Source: Opeltia flavorubescens
Taxonomy: Eukaryota > Ascomycota > Lecanoromycetes > Teloschistales > Teloschistaceae
Assembly: GCA_000442125.1 (NCBI GenBank)
Contig: KE546977.1
Coordinates: forward strand, 1,302,001 to 1,366,000
Direction of reading: 5' to 3'
DNA: 64,000 nucleotides
This document shows, piece after piece, positions 23,858-35,688 of this stretch; the first letter of the stretch is position 1; each line of letters begins with the position of its first letter. A program made the position numbers and the translations under genes. Under the pieces are notes generated by a model. That model was not told the DNA's origin, searched no databases, and worked only from the letters and a program-made list of their open reading frames with translations.

Positions 23858-25783
23858 ATGTCGACTCTTGCAGACGAGCTGCTCAACGACTTCGAGGATT
23901 CAGGATCTGAAGGAGAAGATGAGCAGGAAAATGGATACCTCCAAGAGTCCGCACCAGGACCCACCAATGGTCACAAAGATTCCCCGTCGATGGTACTTGA
24001 TGGCGATGAGGAAGATGAGGCCGAGGACGAGGATGGACTTGGGACCGCCGCTACCAAGCTGAAAGAGGTAGACGATGAGGAGGAGGCAAAGGCCAAGGTC
24101 GAGAAGATGCAACTCGGCGGGGTGAGCGACGTCCGCTCAGTCGCGGGCTTGATGAAGACTCTGGAACCCGTCCTTGAGGTAAGCATCCTACCAAGACCTT
24201 CCCCTTCCAATTGTGGATCGCAAAGTTTACAGAATATGCGGACATAGCCCTGACGTTTGTCCGACACCTCCTAGAAAGTTGCCCAATACCAGAGCCTACC
24301 TCCAGAAAAACAGAATTCATTCGTTGGATCTGTCGAAGATAATCCCGAGTATCATCTTCTTACACAAGCAAATACCCTCTCGACTTCCATCGACAATGAG
24401 ATTATTCTTGTCCATAAATTCATCAGAGACCACTACTCTACCCGTTTTCCAGAACTCGAGACACTCGTCACTAACCCTCTCGATTATGCAAAAACAGTCG
24501 CCATCATCGGGAACGGTCCTATGGATAGCATCAAGGAAATCTCCCGAAAAACCGATAATCTTGTCAGTGTTCCATTGAGATCGATCCTCGATGGACCAAC
24601 CTTGATGGTTGTTACTGTAGAAGCTACCACAACTCGAGGGCAGGAATTACCTGCTACCGAATTGGAGACCATTCACCGTGCTTGCAAGATGACTCTCTCT
24701 CTGGACCGTGCAAAGCACGTCCTAACCACCTACGTCCAATCTCGAATGAACCTCTTTGCCCCTAACCTCACCGCCCTCATCGGATCCCTCACTGCCGCAC
24801 AACTCCTAAACTTCGCCGGCGGTCTCACAGGCCTTGCTAAAACTCCCGCCTGTAATTTGCCACCCCTCGGTAGCAAGAATAACAAAGCCCAAACCGGCTT
24901 CGCCACCAATGTCGGAGTTCGTCACCAGGGCTTCTTGTACCACTCCCCCATCATCTCCGGCATACCCGCCGACCTCAAAAAACAAGCCATGCGCATCGTC
25001 GCCGCCAAACTCGTTCTCGCAGCTCGCGTCGACCGCACACATTCTTCCTCCGACGGCTCCACAGGCGAAGAACTCAAGCAAGCCTGCCTCGAACGTCTCG
25101 ACAAGCTCACCGAACCGCCCCCGAATAAAGGCCCCCGCGCCCTCCCAGCACCAGACGACAAACCATCCCGCAAACGAGGAGGCCGACGAGCCAGAAAAGC
25201 GAAAGAACAAACTGCCATGACTGAGCTACGGAAGGCCCAGAATAGAATGGCGTTCGGGAAAGAGGAGAAGGAAGTTGGCTATGGCACCGGCGAAGGCACG
25301 AAAGGTCTCGGTATGATCGGACAGACTAACGAAGGTCGTATTCGCGCTTTACAAATTGATTCACGCACTAAAGCCAAATTGTCGAAAAATAACAAAGGAT
25401 GGGGTACTTCCACTCCCATGGGCAGCGGAGCAGGCACAGCATCCTCACTCCGCGGTTTCGGCCAATCGGGTAATGCGTCCAGTTTTGGGCTTAGGAGCAG
25501 TGGTGTTGGAGGCGGAGGAGGCGCGGGTACGTCGGGCACGGCGAGTTCTATAGCTTTTACCCCTGTGCAGGGGTTGGAGCTTGTGGATCCGAAGATTCGG
25601 AGTGAACTTAAGAGGAAGAGGGAGGAGGAACAGGATCGGTGGTTTAAGGGTGGGACTTTTACGCAGGTTGGTGGGGTTGGGGGGGCTGCCGGAGGAGGGA
25701 AGGTGGATGGTGGCGGCTTTAAAGTTCCGGCTTTGCCGGCGAAGAAAACGATGATGGGGCCGCCGGGGGGGAAGAAAGGTTAG
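23858..25783 (+). CDS. PRP31: Pre-mRNA-processing factor 31 (U4/U6.U5 snRNP protein)
   Basis: Two exons, 23858-24178 and 24275-25783, join in phase 0 across a 96-base intron (GTAAGC...CCTAG) to give 609 residues. Prp31 bridges U4 snRNA, the 15.5K/Snu13 protein and U5 Prp6 in the tri-snRNP, and is essential for splicing in the nucleus. After an acidic N-terminus (MSTLADELLNDFEDSGSEGE) comes the NOSIC region, with DNPEYHLLTQANTLSTSIDN and FIRDHYSTRFPELETLV. The Nop domain follows, with NLTALIGSLTAAQLLNFAGG near residues 270-290 and GFLYHSP. The C-terminal Prp31 region holds RKRGGRRARKAKEQ and NRMAFGKEE. The intron lies exactly where family continuity (LEPVLE|KVAQYQSLPPEKQ) requires it. The gene appears intact despite a transposon 84 bases upstream. 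Confidence 0.97.
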
Positions 25784-26210
25784 GTGGATGGGGGTTAACC
25801 GGATGGAGGAGGCTTTGCATAGCGTTGGCGCTTTGGGGAGATGTGAAAAGATGGGCTTGATGGGATCTGCTGCTTATTCTGCTATGGCCATTCAAAGGAG
25901 CCCTATATTCGTTCTATGAAGTATTTATTGAACGCATCATAAATCTACCGTCCATATACCCGCACTCGAAATAGAAGAGTCAAATACCATGCCTTTCCCT
26001 GATGTCTATTAGCCTGATATGGCATATTAATCAGAGTAAAGCGTAAAATCTGCAATATTAACACCGCCGCTGAGAATGTTACCGTCCGTCACTCCTCCTA
26101 CCCCTGCTCAAACATACTGAAATTAGAAATGCAAAGGCGCATAAAATCCCTGTGTTCGCCCCACCCCTTCCAGATACCGTAGACTTCTCAGCTCAGTCGA
26201 AGCCGCCATC
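25784..26210. other. Convergent 3' intergenic region
   Basis: This is 430 bases between the stops of PRP31 and the PAP2 gene. No gene or repeat is seen. It should hold both 3' untranslated regions. Confidence 0.6.
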
Positions 26211-27527
26211 CTACCGTCCATTCTCTCTCCCCACAGCCGTCGAAGCCGAAGAACCCGTCGCCAGAACGCCTCCACTCCCACTTCCGCTCCCATTCCCATT
26301 CCCATGTTCCATCCTCCCCATCTCGATTCCACGCCCATCATCCTCTGTCTTCCCTGCTTCGATATCATCATCCCTCTTCCCCATGCTCACCGTCTGAGCC
26401 CCTCTACCACCTCCATAATTCCTCAAATCACCGAAACCCGCCCACTGGCCGAAAGCCCCCCCACTACTCCTCGGACCCCAGCTCTTCCCCCCATTTCTCC
26501 GCAGCGATTTATGGTATAGGCGGAATGTGAAGATGGAGGTTGTCAGGCCCATCACGGAGCCGAAGAGGATATCGAAGCCGTGGTGGCGGAAATCGGAGAA
26601 GCGGGTTGAGGATATGTATATTGCTACGCAGAGGGGTATTAGAGGGAGGAGGAGGAGGGGGAGGGGGGGCGCTGCTGGCTTGCTTTTGGTTTGAGCTGAG
26701 GCTGTGGCGGGGAGAGCGCCGTTATCGCCCTGAAGCGGAGGAGAACCCCCGCTGCTACCCTTCTCCATTGTTGTATTTTGATTGTGTGTGGATGATGACG
26801 TCCACGGTACTCCAACGCCGAATCTCCCCGCCAAAAACAGCGCCAAATACCCCATCCCCGCCCACGCGTACGTCGCGTGTCCGCTTGGGAAACTCGAAAA
26901 CCCGTCGTCGAGTTTGCCGCTATCCTTTGTCCTGCATATCGTTGAAGAAACCAGATAAAATCCGTTGAGTACGTCTGCTCCGTACCCGCCTAGTGCGTAT
27001 TTTGACTGGTTTTCAACGTCTGGATCGCAGCGCGAAAGGAGATCGGGCCGGGGTTTCCCAAAGAGGTTCTTCATGCCTTGCACGAAGAGAAAGGAGAGGG
27101 CGAAGGAGAGGACGAGGGCTAGCCAGGAGGTGTGCCAGGACCAGAGTTTGAAGCGCCATGTTTTTGCGCGGGTGTTGTTACTGTGAGGGTTTGTTGTGGG
27201 CAGGGGGAGAAGGAGGCATAGAAGGAATGTTATTACAAGGGGCGCGACGACGGTGACGATGAAGAGGGTTGCTGTGCTGATTTTCTCGTGCTCGACGTAG
27301 GGGTAGGATATTGAGGGGTCGGTGAGGGTGAAGGGCCGGTGGTTGGGAGTTACGTTCCAGAGGCCGGCGCCGAGGGCGATGATGCATCTGTTGAAGAGAG
27401 AGGGAGTGTTAGTGAATGGATTGTGTGGTGGTAAGTGAGGAGAGAAGTTTGCGGGATCGGGAGCTCACATAATGATTATCCAATCGAGGACGTAGGAGGC
27501 TATCAGCCGCTTGGATATGTTGGCCAT
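26211..27527 (-). CDS. PAP2-family lipid phosphate phosphatase (DPP1/LPP1-like)
   Basis: Exons are 27527-27469 and 27387-26211, with an 81-base intron (GTGAGC...ACAG) and 411 residues in total. The protein would dephosphorylate phosphatidate, diacylglycerol pyrophosphate or lyso-phosphatidate in an endomembrane. All three PAP2 catalytic motifs are present: K126-x6-R133-P134 (KNLFGKPRP), P187-S-G-H190 and R282-x5-H288-x3-D292 (RFSDFRHHGFD). Hydrophobic segments fall near residues 8-30, 60-85, 105-125, 193-212, 258-280 and 292-312, consistent with six membrane passes. The first exon supplies the start of helix 1 and matches the usual short leader of fungal members. A Ser/Thr/Gly/Pro-rich insert lies between motifs 2 and 3, and the C-terminal tail is Gly/Ser-rich and probably cytosolic. 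The yeast relative Dpp1 is vacuolar; location here is unknown. Confidence 0.93.
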
Positions 27528-27964
27528 GGTGATTATGAAGTGGTAGATGTGAGATGGGGTTTGGGAAGATGCATTATTTTACTGGATGATGGTTACATAT
27601 CCTGGCGTCGCGTGCCGATTCAGACAATGTAAGATGAGGCGCCTCCGTGGCTTAGTCGAGTCGTCATCGCCAAGCGCTAAATCGCCGCTTCTGTGCGAGT
27701 GCCGGCGTCACTACGCCGCCGAGAGTCGACCACGATTTTAGAGGAAAGAAATCGAAATGGAGGACTTTTGTGTACTCGGAATGGTATTGTGACCGTTCAA
27801 TACGGCAGCAGTCCCCCCCCCATAACTAGACATTACTTTGCATAGCTGATTACCCTATGACAATCCATGCTTCATCAGACCAGCCAGTGTAAAGTGCATA
27901 TCGTGCAATTGATGGCTTTCATCCAGATATTCCATCATAAGATAATCCTTTCCACGTTCATTTC
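27528..27964. other. Intergenic: PAP2 promoter and 3' flank of next gene
   Basis: This 437-base stretch has no coding signal. Both neighbours are on the minus strand, so it should contain the PAP2 gene promoter. A run of C (CCCCCCCC) occurs near 27815. Confidence 0.55.
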
Positions 27965-28936
27965 TCACGTCAGCTTCCTGCTCTCCTTCCTGTTCACTTT
28001 GACCATCGGCTTTGGAGCAGGTAAACGAAAGATACTCTCCGTAGCACCCAAAGGGATTGGCAACAGATCTTTCTCATCATCCATTGTCCCTCCTCTGCCG
28101 TATTGTGCGAAAATACTCTCCTTAGCGGCCTTCTTGCTGGAAGCACTCTTCTTGGAGAGATTTTTGATGTGGATGTCTTTACTGTCTTTACGCCAGTGAC
28201 TCTTGAGGGCAGGGTGGGATTTACTCTTTGGAAGTCGGAAAGCGACGTTCTTTTCTTGTCCAGGCTTCTTGAAAGCTGACTTAAGCTCTTTGGGGGGAGA
28301 TTGGACGATTTGTGTATGCTTGGTGGGATTCTCGTGAGGAAGGATTGGTAAGGGTTTCTGTGCTGTAGATTCCGACTCCTTCTCCACCGCTGAGGAGGAG
28401 TCCAAGATGTTAGCTTCCATATTGCCGCTGATTTGGTAAAGTAACTCACCTCTCATGGCCTCAGCGATTTCCTCTCTTTCATCACCCGTATCGCGTACAT
28501 CGTCCACAAACCTAACCTCTCTCGTCTTCTTGAAATCCCAAACCGTCCCATCATTCCTATACCCCTCCAACGCCTCAATCATCTGCTCCCTCCTCTCAAC
28601 CCCCATCTCCGCCTTCATCACCACCATCTTCACCATCAGCGTATCCTCATCCTTGAACTTCACCCCCAACTCCATACCCACCGTCGCTGTCAAAATCACC
28701 GCCATATCCAAATCCGAGTGTTTGAAGCGGCGGAGCAGGCGCTGGAAAATACCGTTGTTGAGTTCTTCGACCACGGAGGCTTTGTCGATGGGGAATCGGA
28801 GGGAAAATAATTCGGGCATTAGGGGACAGCGGAGGCTGTCGGGGTCGAGGAACATTCCGGCTGCTTCATCGGCGATGAGGTCGAGGATGTCGAGATCGGC
28901 ATCGCGTTGGTAGAGGTAAGGGCCCCAGATTAACAT
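27965..28936 (-). CDS. Conserved fungal hypothetical protein
   Basis: I chose the start at MLIWGPYLYQRD (ATG 28936) because coding-like, conserved-looking sequence begins there. The frame stays open to another ATG at 29197, but that stretch reads like a leader. Motifs include DLDILDLIADEAA, LFSLRFPIDKASVVEELN and EALEGYRNDGTVWDF, a block I have seen in uncharacterised ascomycete proteins. The C-terminal third is Lys/Ser-rich and probably disordered. A stretch at 28449-28390 looks like an intron (GTGAGT...CCTCAG) but is exactly 60 bases with no stop. The product is therefore 323 residues if it is retained or 303 if removed. I cannot assign a function. Confidence 0.65.
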   Translation of the reverse strand: MLIWGPYLYQRDADLDILDLIADEAAGMFLDPDSLRCPLMPELFSLRFPIDKASVVEELNNGIFQRLLRRFKHSDLDMAVILTATVGMELGVKFKDEDTLMVKMVVMKAEMGVERREQMIEALEGYRNDGTVWDFKKTREVRFVDDVRDTGDEREEIAEAMRGELLYQISGNMEANILDSSSAVEKESESTAQKPLPILPHENPTKHTQIVQSPPKELKSAFKKPGQEKNVAFRLPKSKSHPALKSHWRKDSKDIHIKNLSKKSASSKKAAKESIFAQYGRGGTMDDEKDLLPIPLGATESIFRLPAPKPMVKVNRKESRKLT

Positions 28937-30139
28937 GAGGGCGATTTTTGGGCGGTGCAAGATCCACTCGTGCGACTGACAAATTATAGTGGATGATGAG
29001 GGGGTCGTCGGAAGTAAGTGAGAGGGTGCAATGTGATGAGAATCCCAAAAAAAGATGGTTAAAGAACGTGGGGGAGATGAATGAAGAGTGTGCTCGGATG
29101 ACTTCGTGGAAGTGAATGAAGTGAATGTATTGATTGATTGATCACAACACATAATAGAGAAATCGAGATATCGACTTCTCGATAATTGATTTGGCATATC
29201 CTTCTGGTGATGGGATGACGGAGTTCAGAGGAGAAGTAGTAACGGACCATATTCACCGAATTTCCACCACATTTCGTTCCTTGTGCCTGCCTAATGGCAT
29301 GAGATGAAGAGGGAAAGCAATACGATGGTCTTGACACATAATGAGAGCTATGTCGTCTTACAATCATGAAGCCCGAAATTGAAACCGCTGCAATACTCGA
29401 TATAATTTGACAGTTTTAAAGGATTAGATCATGAATAGATTTTGTTTTCCCCTGCAGTAAAATTGCCAAAATCCCCATGCTATGGTGCGGCCTTCCTCCT
29501 CGTACTCTCCGACAGATATTGTTCGGATGGCGTTTTAAATCTTATCTCATCATGTGATTTCCAATGCTATGTGGCCGTTTCACCTCCGAAGGAGTATTAT
29601 CCTCGTTATCATAGTAGTTGCCGACAGTCTGTTGAACCTAATTGAGGTTGCACCGAGGTTTCGACCATTTGGAATACTGTCGTACCCTTTCGGCAGCCCT
29701 TCGAGATGACGGATTCCATAATGCGTGAACTTCAACGGCTATGTCTATCAATGTGCTACTATAGTAGGAATGTCCGCGGGTGGTTTTTGGGATCACGTTC
29801 ACTTCCCTGCTTGTCTTGGGTCTGCAGAAAATTCCCCGTCTGCTCATCTTCTCATTGATGCTATGGCTGGTAATTCCGTGATGTGAAACGTACTTAGTGA
29901 TAGATCGCATGTCTTCAAATCCTAGGAACTCCACACTTCCTGATCCCGGTAGTGGGCGAACTCTCCCTGATCACCCAGAGCTGTAAGAGCTTTGCGCGAA
30001 ATGGCATCGTGACGGTCTAATCTCGTCCCTGAGTTAAACACATGGTAATGAATCGTAAATGGGCGATCCCGTCACAAGGAAATACAGACATACCCGCGAG
30101 GAAAATTTGTAAGATCGAGCCGACACATTGAAGGTCCAG
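28937..30139. other. Intergenic, no gene recognised
   Basis: This is 1.2 kb between two minus-strand genes. Residues upstream of 28936 remain open on the minus strand to 29197 and could be a longer N-terminus, though the composition is leader-like. Nothing recognisable lies in 29200-30139. Confidence 0.5.
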
Positions 30140-32237
30140 TCAAGAGTGAAATTTCTCAAAATATAAATCCATGACTCTGCCATCTTTCAGGTACGACGTG
30201 CTCGCAAAATCCTTCAGAAACTTGTGGGAAAATTCTACCAGGTGATCATTGGAATTTTCGGACTGGTCAGGAGAGTTTTCCAGGTCGTTCTGACTGAGCT
30301 GTGATGGATGGTATTCCTGTTGATCTTCCAATTCTGGTACAGCCAAGAAAGATTTGTCCCGCAGTATCTGTTTCAGCTCGATTGTAGCCTGCTGTGCAGC
30401 ACTGGGAAAAGGATGGTAGGTGCCGTGCTGTGCTTGCCAGGCCTGTAGCTTATCAAAGCTGTATGGGTTTCCATGAGCGTAAATGGTCGTTAGTTCCGAC
30501 ATTTGGGCTAAGAAACTCGGAAGATCCGAGAACTTGTTGCAAGCGATGTTCAAAAACTATGAGCAAACCATTAGAACACATGGTCGTTAGATCATGCATA
30601 GCATGATGTTCATACCTCAAGGTTACTTAGGTTCTGGAAGCTGAAGGGTATACTCTCAATTTCATTGAGGCTGAGGTGAAGCGTTTTCAAGCTCTGGATA
30701 TGACATATCTAGCAAGATTAGCCTCTGCTACATGTCTTGAGCTAAGGAGACAAATACCTCTCGAGGGAACGTTTTGAGGTCATTCTGACGTAGGTTAAGG
30801 TACTGCATACTCTGACATCTGCCAAAGCTTTTTGGGAGTGACCGGATCTTGTTCTGGGATAGACAAAGCCTGCAGATTCCAAATCAGCACATTACTTAAT
30901 TTCTCCAAATTGGACGTCGACACTTACGACACCAATGTCCTACGTACAGCTTCCACGATTCGCCCTGAGATATCTTGAATGTCTTGGCCAACGATGACTA
31001 TCTCGGTTGGTGTTACCCAGAGTTTGTGGCGCTGCCATTTCAGGGGAGTCGAAATCGATTGTCGTGATTGGGCAGGCCAAAAGCCGTTCAACGTTACCTG
31101 GTTTATTAGTGCGTATAGATACACTGGCTATCCATAGGTTGACTTACTACCCGTTCCGAACCATCTTCGGGCACCCTCGATGCCGCCATTTGTGATTGAC
31201 TCGTACTCATGGCCTTTAGCAGCTTATTTTCGGTGACTATTATCTCCTCGGACGTGGTCTTGCTGTCCTGGGGAATAGCCAATGGTGCAAACGCTGGGAT
31301 TTCTGGGAGAATTCCATCGTTTTGAGCACCGGTTCCTCGATCTTCGGCTTCGTTCAGGATTTTGGATACTATCGCTCGTTGAGTATAGAGATCATGAAGA
31401 GTCAAGAGATGCCTGCACTGACGAGCTATGCCATCCGTACTAGTGTTCTCTAATTCTGCACATTCTGCCCTGGAACCTATCGGGTACTGTTGTGCAGATA
31501 TATTGATTTTACGATATGCCGGCGTCATTAGAACCTCCTGGTCGAAAGAAAAATCTTTGGGGTCAACTTCCTCGGAAACCAAATCCTCGTCCATGGAGTT
31601 CGAGGTCACCCGAGAGATCAAAGATTCATTTTGACCAGAGAACAGTATCGAGCTCGCATCGTCGGCTACTTTTTCCAGGATAATGCTGGCACGGTTGCTC
31701 GTCAATATTTCGAGGGTATCTAGTTGGGATTTGCTATCTCTTCGTTAATAAAATGACTTTTAGCAGAAGGGTACTATCGACGAACGTGTTCAACGCTGTC
31801 AGCAAGAGGTTGAGACCGTCTGATAAACGTGAAATATTTTGACCGAGCTCATTGATCTCGCTTTCGTTCCATAACCGGCTGAACTTATCCTTCGTAGAAG
31901 ATCCATATGGCTCGGTATGGATGCACCTATCGACCATGGCCAATCTATCAACCATTACGAGGAAGGTAATCTCGCATGCCCCTAGGACAGACTTGAGGCT
32001 TTGCCCGGAAATGCTCTCATCAGACATCAGTCGCGTGGCTAGCTGCTGCTTGCTTAACAGTGTGGTCTGGATCTGTCCTAAAGCAACCAAGATGCAGTCA
32101 CATTGAGCCTTGAATGAGAGGGCAGCTAAGTCGCATGCCTTGAATTTAGTTCTGTAGGCATTGATTGAATTAAGTAGTTTGCCTGCTGTCGCAACCGAGG
32201 AGGCGACGGTGACTGTAATGGACAATGGATCCGCCAT
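30140..32237 (-). CDS. HeLo-like (STAND N-terminal) plus leucine-rich-repeat protein
   Basis: Six exons are seen: 32237-31775, 31719-31148, 31097-30928, 30869-30758, 30708-30616 and 30556-30140. The introns are 49-59 bases, all GT...AG, and phases agree through 1827 bases, giving 608 residues. The N-terminus MADPLSITVTVASSVATAGK and following helices match the fungal HeLo-like N-terminal domain of STAND/NLR proteins (PF17111 type, residues 1-155). A Ser/Thr/Glu-rich linker follows. Residues 395-495 contain four to five leucine-rich repeats (LVSLCLSQNKIRSLP, MQYLNLRQNDLKTFP, LKTLHLSLNEIESIP, LEFLNIACNKFSDLP). There is no NACHT or NB-ARC ATPase between them. In known STAND proteins the N-terminal domain signals cell death or immunity. 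Here it may be an adaptor or sensor without a nucleotide switch, which is inference. Confidence 0.85.
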
Positions 32238-34729
32238 CGCAGTACGTTAGGATGCTTTTTCTCGTGCCTCCGAAATCTAATGCTCGTGGTTGCGAGTAAC
32301 ATGTTTAAATAATCCGTGAGAAGGTGATTACTTGTATGTTCAACTGACAGCACACATCTTCTCGGCTGTGCTACAAGGAGTCTCTCGTGGGGCTGTGAAG
32401 TCGCCGACCCCAAATGGTGGCTGGCACACCAATTCATGGCGTGAGCACCTATTGGATACAAAATCTGACGTTCCGCCGACTACATATCCGGCACTTCATG
32501 TTGGCGGCCGATCATTGACAGGGGGTTACGAAAATCCTTTCAACCGTATCACTGGCTCGACTAGAAACTGTCGTCAATAAATAGAATATTAGCCAGGAGC
32601 TTTTATCGAGGCGAATAGTACACCTGGACTATCAGCAGCCCTCAACGATTGTGGTGGTAATTGATGCGAAGAGTCGTACCCCGGTTGGTGATCAGCCGCT
32701 GAAATATAACATCTCGAGTACGCAGTCGAGGAACGATCTGAAGATACTTGAAGTAGTGTGTAAGAGCGGCTTTTCGTTCCAATTGAGAAAGTGAACGGTA
32801 GGCGATGAGCCAGACATACTTGAACTACATACCAGAGCTTGCGGAGGCATACTATTATAACGTTGAACTCAACAGCATGCCAATCTCAGATCCGTATCGT
32901 CATGTGTGTCTTGTACGAGTATATCACGATGATTGATGGTCCCCAGTACTTCAGTGGGTTTAAAGGGAGAGGGTCGAGCAAACTCACTCTCAGATTGCCG
33001 GTATTCAGCCGCTGCCATGCCCATTTTCGTAGGACTAGAATCCAGACCTCTGGCAACCAAACCGTAAGGTTGACTTCATATAAAGAATCAATTTCTGTGC
33101 TTTTATAAAGTTTTGTTACCAATGGAAAAGCCATAGGTTTTGCGAGAATTCACTCGAGAGATAATACGTGTCAGAAGACATTTGTCCTGATCTTTGACGG
33201 TCCAATATTCCGAGATTGTTGACTGGTAGAATTTTACTCTATCTGTCTTAGTGTTCTGACATTTGATTGAGGGGTATTGATGTTACTGTCCCCGCAACGA
33301 GCATGGCGTATCTCAGAAACGAAATTCCTCTAGATGACCTCGAAGGACCTATACCTTTCCTTGATCATGATTATCTTCTTGTGGCATTTCATGTGCTTCT
33401 CCCCTTCCATCCTTTCCAAGCACTAACCGTAGCCGGCTCTTAATTCTTGAGAAGCTTATATTCCGTAGCATGATTGCTATAAAAGCAAAACCACCATGAA
33501 CGGCACAGAGCTCACGAAACACAAATCCAGAGGCGGATCATTGGTGAAGACATCGATATTCAAAACGAAGATACTCTATAGTGTGTCCCCTTAAGAGGTT
33601 CTCAAGATTTCATGCCCCGGGAAAGCTAGGATACGTATGAGAGGATAATGATCTAATCCAATATATCAGCGAATGCCCTCATCTAGACATAGCATACATG
33701 ACGTATCAATAGACAGAATCAGGTCTCCAAAGTGAAATATTTGTGTCGCCACGGAGTTAATTTTCTCGGAAAGAACACAGCGAATATTTGGGTTCATCAT
33801 CTTAGAAATTTCAAAGGACTCTGGGAGTGGACTCACTTGAAACTGTTAAACAAATGATCAAAAGACTACATGGACTCCTTATAGGCGCTCGTACACTGTA
33901 CAAGGATCCAAATTTACCCATATTCGACCTTGACCCCCTCATGATCAACGCGTGGGGGCGGCAGTCTCAGTGCTGAACGACGGATTGACCGGTTCCTTGT
34001 GCTCGGGAGATCATTGATCGTCGAGACCTCTCAGGATCATGTGCATAGTCGCGATGTTGCGTTGTGATGCCGCATTGCTGTAGGTACTAGGCCCTCCTTG
34101 CCATTTGTGCTCTGAGACATATTCGACACCTTTTCCAATCCACTACAAAGCATTCCATGGGGATCAGCCGCATGAGGATCGTCATGCTTGTCGACATCAC
34201 GGCCGTGGGGTTCTTGCCCGGTGGATCATCTGCGAAGGGCTTGGCCCCCTAGTGGCGGACTATCCTCGTTTGCGATACCTATGGTTAACCAGTAGCACTC
34301 GTTAGCCGATTATTCGACGCGTGCGCAGCAATGTAGCGAGTTCCATGGTCGACAAAGTAAATCTGCAAGTCAGGCTTGACGCCCCATCGTTAGCCGAGAA
34401 TTTATGTCGGTAAGGCACGACGTAGCGTACCTCATTAAATCAGAATTTTCAGTGTTTGTACGTTCATAGCCGAATGTGCCCTCGTTGAGATGCAACAATC
34501 GGCTCAAACAGTGTGAATAGTGTTCATCATTTTGCAGATTGCTTGCAAGAAAAAGGATAAGGAAAGTGGTGGGAGTCCAGTACCTGGGGAGAACATTCTC
34601 GTTAGCCAGGTGTCTTGCACAAACCAACTCTTCATAACGTAGTATGTAGATAATAGTGATCAGGTGACGAGTTCTCAACAAGNACTTCGCCTCGGAGACA
34701 CCGAGCTTGAGGTTGTACGCCCAGCTCTT
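32238..34729. other. Gene-poor stretch
   Basis: This is 2.5 kb with normal base composition and no supported gene, repeat or RNA. Short open frames exist (for example at 32839 and 34105) but lack coding character. One undetermined base is at 34683. Its left end should be the promoter of the HeLo-LRR gene. Confidence 0.5.
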
Positions 34730-35123
34730 TCATGATGCCCTTCGGCGAGTGCGCAGTCTGTCCGCCCGTTCGTTCAAAGTATCTTCATCTGGTGATTTGA
34801 TTGTGGGAGTGCATTGAGCTAAGGGCGAATTGAAAAAGGGACCAACCTATGGAGCAGTCTCAAGCGTTAGCGATGGGATTAACCACAGTTAGGATTGCCA
34901 ATGGATGTGAAGGTAGGATTGTCAGACAAGGCTGAAACTTAGTATAGACAGATCGACATCAATTGTTCGGATTGAGGAATGCCTTTCCATGTCGTTCGGT
35001 CATCACTCGAAGAGAATGGGTGTGTAAGTGCAGTAAGAAGAAGGATGAACATACCTTTACATATTGCTTCAAATTATCTCCTTGATGAAGAATCTTTGGA
35101 TCAGATGTCGAAAGTCTACACAT
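34730..35123 (-). CDS. Possible small protein, 61 aa, two exons
   Basis: The proposed exons are 35123-35055 (starting CACC-ATG, MCRLSTSDPK) and 34846-34730 (ending RADRLRTRRRAS). A 208-base intron with GTATGT and ATAG borders joins them in phase 0. The predicted protein is 61 residues, basic at the C-terminus, without signal peptide or membrane segment. The second exon has a coding-like run (FNSPLAQCTPTIKSPDEDTL). I recognise no family. The intron is longer than its neighbours in this window, which lowers confidence. The region could instead be part of a longer gene whose other exons I missed, or chance. Confidence 0.35.
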
Positions 35124-35688
35124 GGTGATCAGTCTGATTCTAGACGATGATTCTTTGTGCTTGAAAAGTTGAGTAGCGTTGTCAGAGTAATTCTAGAGTT
35201 TGTTGGGATCCTGCATGGAAAGATAGGATTTGGATTGTTCGTGTGTGCTCATCATCCAACAACATAAAATGAAATCGGGCGAGACTTACATCTCATTAAT
35301 TAGGCATAATGAGCGTACAAGCTCCGAAGCTCTACATATTGCAAAAGCATGAAGAGCAAGCGAATTGGAAATCCTTTCATGATCTCTACGCCAAGCCTCG
35401 CTTAATTTACTTGCGGATCATTTAGCCTTATATGTCGTCGCCTTACTCCATGGACTTTGAAGGGAGTTATCATGGCCTCCAGACATCATATTTGAGTTTG
35501 TCTTAACTACCGTTCGTTTACCCGATAACCTCAGAACATAGGGGATAACAATCTTAGAATGAAATTTTTGGTCCGAAAATCCTTAAAAAGGATGTTGGCT
35601 AGGGTGGTTGACTACTAATAGAATGCTATCAATGTAATTATTCAAACCCCGCTATGCTGTTCATGTTGCTCCAAAGCATCCTTTTCCT
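35124..35688. other. Intergenic, no gene recognised
   Basis: This is 565 bases between the possible small gene and the 3' end of the sulfite oxidase gene. No coding signal is seen. Confidence 0.5.

Noticed and set aside
34105-34681. Short frames on both strands around 34.1-34.7 kb
   Set aside because: No motif, overlapping on both strands, and no consistent exon chain.
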